Positions 29,484 to 37,196 of a stretch of 64,000 nt of DNA are shown here, piece by piece. The notes beneath the pieces are model-generated. The model was not told where the DNA came from, ran no database searches, and saw nothing but the letters and a program-made list of their open reading frames with translations. The stretch is from Bog-473 sp963788585 (lineage in GTDB: Bacteria; Actinomycetota; Acidimicrobiia; Acidimicrobiales; RAAP-2). The translations under genes were made by a program, and so were the position numbers. Position 1 is the stretch's first letter; each line of letters opens with the position of its first letter. The DNA is taken from positions 2,356,001 through 2,420,000 of the forward strand of contig CAWBHA010000003.1 in the NCBI GenBank assembly GCA_963788585.1. The letters run 5' to 3'.

Positions 29484-30568
29484 CCCCCTTCGGCGTCTAC
29501 GTCCACGTCCCGTTCTGCCGGGAACGCTGCGACTACTGCGCGTTCGCCACCTACACCGACCGCGACCATCTGATGGAGCGCTACGCCGACGCGTGCGTGC
29601 GCGAGCTGCGGCGCGTCTTTGGGGCAGCCGACCTCGCGCGGCCGACCTCTATCTTCTTCGGAGGGGGCACCCCGTCCCGCCTCCACCCCGAGACCCTCTG
29701 CCGCGTCCTCGACGCCATCCCCCGCACGACCGACGCCGAGGTCACGGTGGAGTGCAATCCCGAGGACGCCGACGCCGCCCACCTCGAGACCTACCGGCGC
29801 GCCGGCGTGACCCGCGTCTCGTTCGGCCTGCAGTCGACGCAGGCCCACGTGCTCGCCGGCCTCGGCCGCCGCACCGTGCCCCACGCCGCCGAGACGATCT
29901 CCGCCGCGGTCGGCGCGGCCGGCTTTACGTCCTGGAACCTCGACCTGATCTTCGGCGCCGCCACCGAGAGCGACGCGGACTGGGCGGCCACGCTCGAGCA
30001 CGTCCTCGGCCTGTCGCACCCGCCGCCCCACGTCAGCGCCTACGGGCTCACCGTCGAGCCCGGCACGCCGCTGGCTCGTGACCCGGCGCGGCAGCCGGAC
30101 GAGGACGCGCAGGCCCGGCGCTACGAGCACACCGAGTCGGTTCTGCGCGCGGCCGGCTACCACTGGGAGGAGATCTCGAACTGGTCCCGGCCCGGCCACG
30201 AGTGCCGGCACAACCACCTCTACTGGGAGCAGGGCGACTACGTGGGCATCGGGTCCGCGGCGCACTCGCACCGCGCCGGTCTGCGCTGGTGGAACGTGCG
30301 GACGCCCGAGCGCTACATCGACGCCGTCGCCGCCGGGCGCTCGCCCGAGGCCGGCCGCGAGGAGCTCGACGCGGAGCAACGCGCCTTCGAGGCCCTGACG
30401 CTGTCCTTGCGCACGCGGCGCGGCGTGCCCTGGGAGTGTCTCGAGCACCCCGAGGAGCTCGACGGCCTCGTCGAGCACGTGGGCGAGCGCGCCGTGCTCA
30501 CGGTGCGGGGGCGTCTGCTCGCCAACGAGGTCGGCGTCAGAATCCGCTCCGGTATCCTGCTGCGATGA
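29480..30568 (+). CDS. hemW: Radical SAM protein HemW (heme chaperone; HemN-like)
   Basis: A 362-residue radical SAM protein. The iron-sulphur motif is H-V-P-F-C-R-E-R-C-D-Y-C-A-F (C-x3-C-x2-C), followed by F-F-G-G-G-T-P-S and E-C-N-P-E-D. The HemN C-terminal domain contains Y-E-I-S-N-W-type residues (E-E-I-S-N-W-S-R-P-G-H-E-C-R-H-N). Lack of the extra N-terminal Cys of HemN points to HemW, a heme-trafficking protein. I chose TTG 29480, which overlaps the recO stop as TTGA. The end overlaps the glyS ATG (ATGA). Confidence 0.9.
   Translation: MTPFGVYVHVPFCRERCDYCAFATYTDRDHLMERYADACVRELRRVFGAADLARPTSIFFGGGTPSRLHPETLCRVLDAIPRTTDAEVTVECNPEDADAAHLETYRRAGVTRVSFGLQSTQAHVLAGLGRRTVPHAAETISAAVGAAGFTSWNLDLIFGAATESDADWAATLEHVLGLSHPPPHVSAYGLTVEPGTPLARDPARQPDEDAQARRYEHTESVLRAAGYHWEEISNWSRPGHECRHNHLYWEQGDYVGIGSAAHSHRAGLRWWNVRTPERYIDAVAAGRSPEAGREELDAEQRAFEALTLSLRTRRGVPWECLEHPEELDGLVEHVGERAVLTVRGRLLANEVGVRIRSGILLR
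30553..30558 (+). promoter_or_regulatory. Candidate internal -10 box before glyS
   Basis: TATCCT, 6 bp before ATG 30565, inside the end of hemW. It could allow separate leaderless transcription of glyS. Confidence 0.35.
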
Positions 30569-31903
30569 CCGAGACCTCCGAGGCGGTCGCCGACGCGGCG
30601 CCCGACGACCTGCTGGAGAAGGTGGTGCGCCTGTGCCGCCACCGCGGCTTCGTCTTCCCCTCGGCCGAGATCTACGGCGGCTTCCGCTCGACGTACGACT
30701 ACGGCCCTCTCGGGGTCAACATGCTGCGCAACGTCAAGAACGCCTGGTGGCGCGCCATGGTGCAGGAGCGAGACGACGTGGTCGGGCTCGACGCCGCCAT
30801 CCTCGGCCCGCCGGCCGTCTGGGAGGCCTCGGGGCACCTGGCCACCTTCACCGATCCCCTGGTCGACTGCAAGAACTGCCACGAGCGCTGGCGGGCCGAC
30901 AAGATCGACGGGGTCTGCCCCAACTGCGGCTCGCACGACCTGACCGAGGCCCGCGCCTTCAACCTCATGTTCAAGACGCACGCCGGGCCGGTGGAGGACG
31001 AGGGCCACGTGGCCTACCTGCGCCCCGAGACCGCCCAGGGCATGTTCACCAACTTCGCCAACGTGCTCGGCACGACGCGCAAGAGGCCCCCCTTCGGCAT
31101 CGCCCAGGTCGGCAAGTCCTTCCGCAACGAGATCACGCCGCAGAACTTCGTGTTCCGCACCCGCGAATTCGAGCAGATGGAGATGGAGTACTTCGTCCCA
31201 CCCGACGAGGCCCCGAAGTGGTTCGACTACTGGCTGACCGAGCGCATGGACTGGTACCTCGGGCTCGGCCTCCCCGCCGAGCAGCTGCGGCTGCGCCACC
31301 ACGAGCCGAGCGAGCTGTCCCACTACTCGCAGGCCACGGCCGACGTCGAGTTCCTCTTTCCCTGGGGCTGGGACGAGCTCGAAGGCATCGCCAACCGCGG
31401 CGACTACGACCTCTCGGCCCATGCGGCCAAGTCGGGGGTCGCGCTCGACTACTTCGACCCCCAGACCAACGAGCGCTACACGCCGTATGTGATCGAACCG
31501 GCCGCCGGCGCCACCCGAACGATGATGGCCTTCCTCCTCTCCGCCTACACCGAGGACGAGGTGGGCGGCGAGGCCCGCACCGTGCTGCGGCTGCACTGGC
31601 GCCTCGCTCCCTATCAGGTCGCGGTGCTCCCGCTGTCCAAGAAGGAGACCCTCGAGCCGCTGGCGCGCCAGGTGCTCAAGCTTGCTGCAGCCGCACTTCA
31701 TGTGCGACTACGACGTCACGCAGAGCATCGGGCGCCGCTACCGGCGCCAGGACGAGGTCGGCACGCCCTGGTGCGTCACGGTGGACTTCGACTCGCTCGA
31801 GGACGACGCCGTCACCGTGCGCGACCGCGACACGACCGAGCAGGTGCGCATCCCCATCGCCGACCTCTTGGCCGAGCTGCGCCGGCGCACCGGCGAGGGG
31901 TAG
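30565..31903 (+). CDS. glyS: Glycyl-tRNA synthetase, alpha2 type (apparent frameshift)
   Basis: A class II synthetase of the single-chain dimer type. Motif 1 region F-P-S-A-E-I-Y-G-G and Y-D-Y-G-P-L-G are at the N-terminus. A zinc-like C-x2-C pair (C-K-N-C, C-P-N-C) follows, then motif 2 region Q-V-G-K-S-F-R-N-E-I-T-P and motif 3 E-P-A-A-G-A-T-R. In the anticodon domain one base must be skipped near 31684 to recover L-L-Q-P-H-F-M-C-D-Y-D and Q-S-I-G-R-R-Y-R-R-Q-D-E, after which the frame ends at TAG 31903. The total of about 445 residues is normal. It converges on the ABC permease. Confidence 0.93.
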
Positions 31904-31914
31904 GGAGTTGCCGC

Positions 31915-32739
31915 TCAGGCCACCCGGCGGTACTTGTGGACGGCCAAGGGCGCCAGGACGATCAGCAACCCGAGGCACCAGGCCAGCGCGGCCCACACCG
32001 CGCCGGTGTCCTGCAGTGTGCCGCCCACCATGAGGGAGCGGGCGGCGTCGACGACCTGGGTCACCGGTTGGTGTTGGGCGAAGGCCTGCAGCCAGCCCGG
32101 CATGGCGCTCACCGGCACGAAGGCGGACGAGGCGAAGATGAACGGGAACAGAATGGGGAACACCATCGTCTGCGCCGTCTCTGCGTTGGGCGCGGAGAGG
32201 CCGACCGTGGCGAAGCCCCAGCAGAGGGTGTAGCTGAAGAGCAGCACGATCAGCGCGCCGAGGAGGAAGAGACCGAAGTTCGTCGAGATGCGGAAGCCGA
32301 CGGCGAAGCCCACGGCGGTGATGAGGAGCACGACGAAGACGTTGCGCACGAGATCGGCCGTCGTGCGCCCGCCCAGGACGGCCGAGCGGGCCATCGGCAG
32401 CGCCCGGAAGCGCTCGATCAATCCCTTGGAGAGGTCCTCGGACAGGCCGACCGCCGTGGTGACCGCCCCGAAGGCGACGGTCTGGACGTAGATGCCCGGG
32501 ATGAGGTAGTCGACGTAGGGGACCGACGTGTGGATCGCGCCTCCGAACACGTACACGAAGAGCAGCGTGAACATGATCGGCTGCACGGCCGCGAAGAACA
32601 CCTGCTCCTGCGTGCGCGTGAGCGCCTTCAGGTTGCGCCAGGTCACCGTCAGCGTGTCCTGCACCGCCCAGCCGAGCCGGTTGCCCGCGGCGGGAGCCGG
32701 GCTCTCCGTGGTGCGGGGGAGCGCGATCGTCGTCGTCAT
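31915..32739 (-). CDS. ABC-2 type transporter permease (DrrB-like)
   Basis: A 274-residue inner-membrane permease with six hydrophobic segments and the ABC-2 pattern: R-N-L-K-A-L-T-R, Q-P-I-M-F-T-L-L-F-V-Y-V-F, Y-V-D-Y-L-I-P-G-I, and the coupling stretch E-R-F-R-A-L-P-M-A-R. The Q-P-V-T-Q-V-V-D-A-A-R loop precedes the last segment. This is the daunorubicin-resistance DrrB subfamily, which exports hydrophobic drugs or lipids; the substrate here is unknown. Its ATG overlaps the stop of the ATPase gene (ATGA). Confidence 0.9.
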   Translation of the reverse strand: MTTTIALPRTTESPAPAAGNRLGWAVQDTLTVTWRNLKALTRTQEQVFFAAVQPIMFTLLFVYVFGGAIHTSVPYVDYLIPGIYVQTVAFGAVTTAVGLSEDLSKGLIERFRALPMARSAVLGGRTTADLVRNVFVVLLITAVGFAVGFRISTNFGLFLLGALIVLLFSYTLCWGFATVGLSAPNAETAQTMVFPILFPFIFASSAFVPVSAMPGWLQAFAQHQPVTQVVDAARSLMVGGTLQDTGAVWAALAWCLGLLIVLAPLAVHKYRRVA

Positions 32740-33773
32740 GCGGCGTCCTTTCCGTCGGTCTCGGCGGCGCGGCGCCGTCCGCCGCTGCGCGCCGCCCGCT
32801 CGTCCTCGGTCTCGGTCTCGGTCTTGTGGCCGGTGAGGCTCAAGAAGACGTCGTCGAGGCTCGGCTCGCGCAGCGCCAGCCCGCTGACGGGGATCTGGGC
32901 CGCGTCGAGCGCCCGCAACACCTCGGCGCCGACGGCCGGACCGTTCTCCACCGTCAGCTCCACCGTGGTGTCGTCCACCACCGGCTCCTTCGGGGTCAAT
33001 GGGGCCAGGAGCCCGACGGCGATGGGCACGACGTCGCGGGTGCCGACGGTCACCGACACCACCGACGTGCCGAGGCCGGCCTTGAGCTCGGCCGGCGTGC
33101 CCTCGGCGATCACGCGCCCGTGGTCGACGACCACGATGTCGCGGGCGAGCCGGTCGGCCTCCTCGAGGTACTGCGTGGTGAGCAGCACCGTCGTGCCGTC
33201 TCGTACCAGCTCCGCGATCACGGCCCAGAGGTCCTGCCGGCTCTGGGGGTCGAGCCCGCTGGTGGGCTCGTCGAGGAAGAGGACCGGCGGGCTGGCGACC
33301 AGCGCAGCGGCCAGGTCGAGCCGTCGGCGCATGCCCCCCGAGTAGGTCTTGAGGACCCGGTTGCGGGCGTCGGCGAGGCCGAAGCTCTCCAACAGCTCGT
33401 CGGCCCGCCGCATCGAGAGCTTGCGGCTCAGGTGGGACAGCCGCCCGACCATGTAGATGTTCTCCCGCCCCGTGAGGTTCTCGTCGACGGTGGCGTACTG
33501 GCCGGCCAGCCCGATGAGGCGCCGGACCGTCTCGGGCTCCTTCACGACGTCGTGCCCGAGGACGGTGGCGACGCCCGAGTCGGCCTCGAGGATGGTCGAG
33601 AGGATGCGCACGGCCGTGGTCTTGCCGGCCCCGTTGGGCCCCAGCAGCCCCAGCACCGTCCCCGTCTCCACGGCGAGCGAGACCCCGTCGAGGGCCCGCA
33701 CGTTGCCGCGGGGGAAGACCTTGACCAGATCCTGGGCCTCCACGGCGAGCGACGAAGTCGAAGAAATTCCCAT
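32736..33773 (-). CDS. ABC transporter ATP-binding protein (DrrA-like)
   Basis: A 345-residue ATPase. Walker A is G-P-N-G-A-G-K-T-T, the signature is Y-S-G-G-M-R-R-R-L-D-L-A, and Walker B is V-L-F-L-D-E-P-T-S-G-L-D. The C-terminal extension with L-R-E-P-S-L-D-D-V-F-L-S-L-T-G-H is typical of DrrA-type drug exporters. ATG 33773 faces the marR gene, only 32 bp away. A promoter with TTGACA and TAAGTT on the minus strand overlaps the marR promoter and start codon, so joint control by MarR is likely. Confidence 0.92.
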   Translation of the reverse strand: MGISSTSSLAVEAQDLVKVFPRGNVRALDGVSLAVETGTVLGLLGPNGAGKTTAVRILSTILEADSGVATVLGHDVVKEPETVRRLIGLAGQYATVDENLTGRENIYMVGRLSHLSRKLSMRRADELLESFGLADARNRVLKTYSGGMRRRLDLAAALVASPPVLFLDEPTSGLDPQSRQDLWAVIAELVRDGTTVLLTTQYLEEADRLARDIVVVDHGRVIAEGTPAELKAGLGTSVVSVTVGTRDVVPIAVGLLAPLTPKEPVVDDTTVELTVENGPAVGAEVLRALDAAQIPVSGLALREPSLDDVFLSLTGHKTETETEDERAARSGGRRRAAETDGKDAA

Positions 33774-33782
33774 TGGCAAAGA

Positions 33783-33799
33783 AACTTAGTGGTAAAGTT
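33783..33799. promoter_or_regulatory. Candidate MarR operator
   Basis: The imperfect inverted repeat AACTTA-gtgg-TAAAGTT covers both divergent -10 boxes (TAAGTT on the minus strand, TAAAGT on the plus strand at 33793-33798). MarR proteins typically bind such AT-rich palindromes between divergent genes. Confidence 0.4.
33793..33798 (+). promoter_or_regulatory. Candidate -10 box, leaderless marR
   Basis: TAAAGT, 7 bp before GTG 33806, with no Shine-Dalgarno sequence. Confidence 0.4.
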
Positions 33800-33805
33800 A
33801 CTTAC

Positions 33806-34354
33806 GTGTCAAGACAGTGGTCGCGGGCGGAGCTCGGAAAGCAGTTGCGCAACGAGATCATGGGGTACCTCGGGGCAGCGAGTGAGTTCGAAGGGGGACT
33901 GGCCAAGAAGCTGAAGCTGAGCCGGACCGACATGCGCTGCCTCGACCTTATTGGTCGACTCGGGCCGCTGACCGCGGGCCGGCTCGCCCAGGAGGCGGGT
34001 CTGACGACGGGCGCGGTGACCTTCATCCTGGACCGGCTCGAGGAGGCGGGCATGGTGGCGCGCCGGCGCGACACGGAGGACCGCCGCCGGGTCTGGGTCG
34101 AGATCGTGCCCGAGGCCCGACAGCGCCTGGAGGACCTGCAGCAGCCGGTGGCGGAGGCGATGCGACGCGTCTCGCAGCGCTTCGCCGCCGAGGAACTCGC
34201 GATCGTGCGTGACTACATGCGCCAGGCCAAGGAGGTCTTCCAGCGCCAGCTCGGTGGTGCCGGCGCAGCGGGGGGCGCAGCTGGCCCGAGCGGGACGTCG
34301 GGCCCGGCCAAGGGAGACACGCCACCGCCCGGGGCAAACGTCGCGGGAAAGTAG
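33806..34354 (+). CDS. MarR family transcriptional regulator
   Basis: A 182-residue winged-helix regulator. The DNA-binding region reads L-S-R-T-D-M-R-C-L-D-L-I, then G-P-L-T-A-G-R-L-A-Q-E-A-G-L-T-T-G-A-V-T, followed by the wing R-R-R-D-T-E-D-R-R-R. The C-terminal 30 residues are Gly/Ala/Pro-rich. I favour GTG 33806 because the -10 box sits 7 bp before it; TTG 33773 would overlap the divergent start. It probably represses the DrrAB-like exporter and itself. Confidence 0.88.
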   Translation: MSRQWSRAELGKQLRNEIMGYLGAASEFEGGLAKKLKLSRTDMRCLDLIGRLGPLTAGRLAQEAGLTTGAVTFILDRLEEAGMVARRRDTEDRRRVWVEIVPEARQRLEDLQQPVAEAMRRVSQRFAAEELAIVRDYMRQAKEVFQRQLGGAGAAGGAAGPSGTSGPAKGDTPPPGANVAGK

Positions 34355-34444
34355 GCTGGCTTGGCTCGTCCCAGGTCGGGACGGGCGTGACCACCGCCAC
34401 CGCGCTCGCCACGCGGGACGCCCTGTGCAGGGCAAGGAGGCCCG

Positions 34445-37129
34445 ATGCCGTACGTCTTCGACTTCGACCACACGCATCCCCGCCCACCCATGGAGCTCAA
34501 GGACCTCCTCGGTGGCAAGGGCGCCAACCTGGCCGAAATGACGTCGGTACTCCAGCTCCCCGTCCCGCCCGGGTTCACGATCTCGACCGACGCCTGCCGG
34601 GCCTACATGGCAAGCGGGTGGCCCAAGGTCCTCGACGCCGAGGTGGCACAGGCGCGGGCGCGCCTGGAGACCGCCATGGACAAGGACATCGGCGACGCCG
34701 CCGATCCGCTCCTCGTCTCCGTGCGCTCGGGCGCCAAGTTCTCCATGCCCGGCATGATGGACACCGTCCTCAACCTGGGCCTGAACGACGAGTCCGTGGA
34801 GGGCCTGGCCAAGCAGACCGGCGACGAGCGCTTCGCCTTCGACTCGTACCGGCGCTTCATCGCCATGTACGCCCGCATCGTCCTGGAGTTGCCGGGCGAG
34901 GAGTTCGACTCCCTGTTCGACGCCGCCAAGGAGCTGGCCGGCACCGAGTCCGACGCCAAGGTGCCCGTCGAGCTCCTGCGCTACCTCGTCGACTCGTACC
35001 AGCAGATCGTCGAGCGCCACACCGGCTCGCCCTTCCCCCAGAAGCCGGCCGAGCAGTTGCGCGGCGCCATCGAAGCCGTCTTCCGCAGCTGGAACGGGCC
35101 GCGCGCCATCGCCTACCGCGCGCGCGAACGCATCGCGCACGACCTCGGCACCGCCGTCAACGTCCAGGCGATGGTCTTCGGCAATCGCGACGACAACTCG
35201 GGCACCGGCGTCGGCTTCACCCGCGACCCCGCGACGGGCACCAAGGGCGCCTACGGCGACTTCCTGGTCAACGCGCAGGGTGAGGACGTGGTGGCCGGCA
35301 TCCGCAACACCGAGCCCATCTCGGCGCTGAAGAAGCAGTTCCCCAAGGTCCACACCGACCTGCTGAAGATTTTCGACCGGCTCGAGGGGCACTACAAGGA
35401 CATGTGCGACACCGAGTTCACCATCGAGCAGGGCAAGCTCTGGATGCTCCAGACCCGCGTCGGCAAGCGCACCGGCACGGCCGCCCTCAAGATGGCGGTG
35501 GACATGGTCCGCCCGAGCGACCTCGGCATCTCCAAGGCCGAGGCGGTCTCGCGCATCACCGAGGACCACCTCGACGCCGTCCTGCACCCCCAATTCGCCG
35601 GCTCCGGCTACGCCACCTGGGCGAGGGGCCTCGGAGCGAGCCCTGGGGCCGCCGTCGGCCGCATCTACTTCACCGCGGACGACGCGGCTGCGGCGGCCGA
35701 GCGCGGCGAACAGGTGATCCTCGTCCGCAGCGAGACGTCGCCCGAGGACGTGCACGGCATGCTCGCGTCGGAGGGCATCCTGACGGCGCGGGGCGGCCTG
35801 GTGAGCCACGCCGCCGTGGTGGCGCGCGGCTGGGGCAAGCCGGCCGTCGTCGGCGCCGAGGTGTTGCGCCTGGGCGACCGCAGGGTGACCTCGGGGGACG
35901 TCACGTTGTCGGAGGGCGACTGGGTCTCCCTCGACGGCGGCGCCGGAATCGTCGTGGCCGGGCAGGTCCCGCTCACCGCGGCCGAGCCGCCCGCCGCCTT
36001 CGACACGGTCCTGTCGTGGGCCGACGACATCCGCAAGGGCCATCTCGCCGTCCGGGCCAACGTGGACAACGGCGACGATGCCGACAACGCGCGCCACCTG
36101 GGAGCAGAGGGCATCGGCCTGTGCCGGACCGAGCACATGTTCCTCGGCGAGGACCGCCTGCCCGTCGTGCGCCGCATGATCCTGGCCCACGCGCCGGCCG
36201 AGGAGGCCGCCGCGCTCGAGGAGCTGCGCCTGGTCCAACGCGAGGACTTCATCGCCATCCTGAAGGCCATGGACGGCCTGCCGGTGACCGTGCGGCTGCT
36301 CGACCCGCCGCTACACGAGTTCTTGCCCTCCACCGAGGAGTTGGCGCACAAGGAGGCGACGGTCGGGCTCAACCCCGAGGAGAAGCGCCTCTACGAGGCG
36401 GCACTGGCCTGGCGCGAGGCCAACCCCATGCTCGGGACGCGTGGCGTGCGCCTCGGCGTGATCAAGCCCGGCCTCTATGCCATGCAGGTGCGCGCCCTGA
36501 TGGAGGCGGCGCGCCAGCGGGTGGCCGACGGCGGGCACCCCATCGTCGAGATCATGATCCCTCTCACCGTGACGCGGGAAGAGCTCGCGCTGGCGCGGAG
36601 CTGGGTCGAGGACGCCGTGGCCGCGGTGAACGCGGAGAAGGCGCCCCGACCCTCGAGGGGAGCGACGAAGACGGGCGGCGCAGCCAAGGCGGGGACGCTC
36701 GAGGTCACCATCGGCACGATGATCGAGACCCCGCGGGCGGCGCTCCGCGCCGACGAGATCGCCGAGGTGGCCGACTTCTTCTCCTTCGGCACCAACGACC
36801 TCACGCAGATGACGTTCGGATTCTCCCGCGACGACGTCGAGGGCCGGATGATGAACGCCTACCTCGAGCTCGGGCTCTTGCCGCGCAACCCCTTCGACGT
36901 CGTCGACTTCGACGGCGTCGGCGAACTGGTCAAGCTCGGGACTCAGCGCGGACGGGCCACCCGGCCGAGCCTCAAGGTCGGCGTCTGCGGCGAGCACGGC
37001 GGCGAACCGGCCTCCATCGGCTTCTTCTACGAGGCCGGTTTGGACTACGTGAGCTGCTCGCCCTACCGGGTGCCGGTGGCCCGTCTCGCCGCGGCGCAGG
37101 CGGTCCTGGCCGCCGCCGACCAGGTCTGA
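34445..37129 (+). CDS. ppdK: Pyruvate, phosphate dikinase
   Basis: An 894-residue cytoplasmic enzyme interconverting pyruvate, ATP and phosphate with PEP, AMP and PPi. The N-terminal ATP-grasp part has G-G-K-G-A-N-L-A-E-M and P-V-P-P-G-F-T-I. The phosphohistidine domain has T-A-R-G-G-L-V-S-H-A-A-V-V-A-R-G-W-G with the catalytic His. The TIM barrel has G-I-G-L-C-R-T-E-H-M-F, F-F-S-F-G-T-N-D-L-T-Q-M and the acid/base Cys in G-V-C-G-E-H-G-G. A short Thr/Gly/Ala-rich insert (A-T-K-T-G-G-A-A-K-A-G) lies near residue 740. AAGGAGG precedes ATG 34445. It stands alone between marR and dnaG. Confidence 0.96.
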   Translation: MPYVFDFDHTHPRPPMELKDLLGGKGANLAEMTSVLQLPVPPGFTISTDACRAYMASGWPKVLDAEVAQARARLETAMDKDIGDAADPLLVSVRSGAKFSMPGMMDTVLNLGLNDESVEGLAKQTGDERFAFDSYRRFIAMYARIVLELPGEEFDSLFDAAKELAGTESDAKVPVELLRYLVDSYQQIVERHTGSPFPQKPAEQLRGAIEAVFRSWNGPRAIAYRARERIAHDLGTAVNVQAMVFGNRDDNSGTGVGFTRDPATGTKGAYGDFLVNAQGEDVVAGIRNTEPISALKKQFPKVHTDLLKIFDRLEGHYKDMCDTEFTIEQGKLWMLQTRVGKRTGTAALKMAVDMVRPSDLGISKAEAVSRITEDHLDAVLHPQFAGSGYATWARGLGASPGAAVGRIYFTADDAAAAAERGEQVILVRSETSPEDVHGMLASEGILTARGGLVSHAAVVARGWGKPAVVGAEVLRLGDRRVTSGDVTLSEGDWVSLDGGAGIVVAGQVPLTAAEPPAAFDTVLSWADDIRKGHLAVRANVDNGDDADNARHLGAEGIGLCRTEHMFLGEDRLPVVRRMILAHAPAEEAAALEELRLVQREDFIAILKAMDGLPVTVRLLDPPLHEFLPSTEELAHKEATVGLNPEEKRLYEAALAWREANPMLGTRGVRLGVIKPGLYAMQVRALMEAARQRVADGGHPIVEIMIPLTVTREELALARSWVEDAVAAVNAEKAPRPSRGATKTGGAAKAGTLEVTIGTMIETPRAALRADEIAEVADFFSFGTNDLTQMTFGFSRDDVEGRMMNAYLELGLLPRNPFDVVDFDGVGELVKLGTQRGRATRPSLKVGVCGEHGGEPASIGFFYEAGLDYVSCSPYRVPVARLAAAQAVLAAADQV

Positions 37130-37183
37130 CGGCCCGAGCCGCCCGGCCGGCCGGCGCCCGATCGGGCTTCGACAGCGCCGCGG

Positions 37184-37189
37184 TACCGT
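37184..37189 (+). promoter_or_regulatory. Candidate -10 box, leaderless dnaG
   Basis: TACCGT, 7 bp before GTG 37197, with no Shine-Dalgarno sequence. Confidence 0.4.
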
Positions 37190-37196
37190 CAGGTCC

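Larger units (their letters stand above)
33783..33812 (-). promoter_or_regulatory. Promoter of the DrrAB-like operon
   Basis: On the minus strand TTGACA (33807-33812) and TAAGTT (33783-33788) are separated by 18 bp. ATG 33773 follows 9 bp after the -10 box, so the mRNA would be leaderless or nearly so. The -35 box overlaps the marR start codon. Confidence 0.55.
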
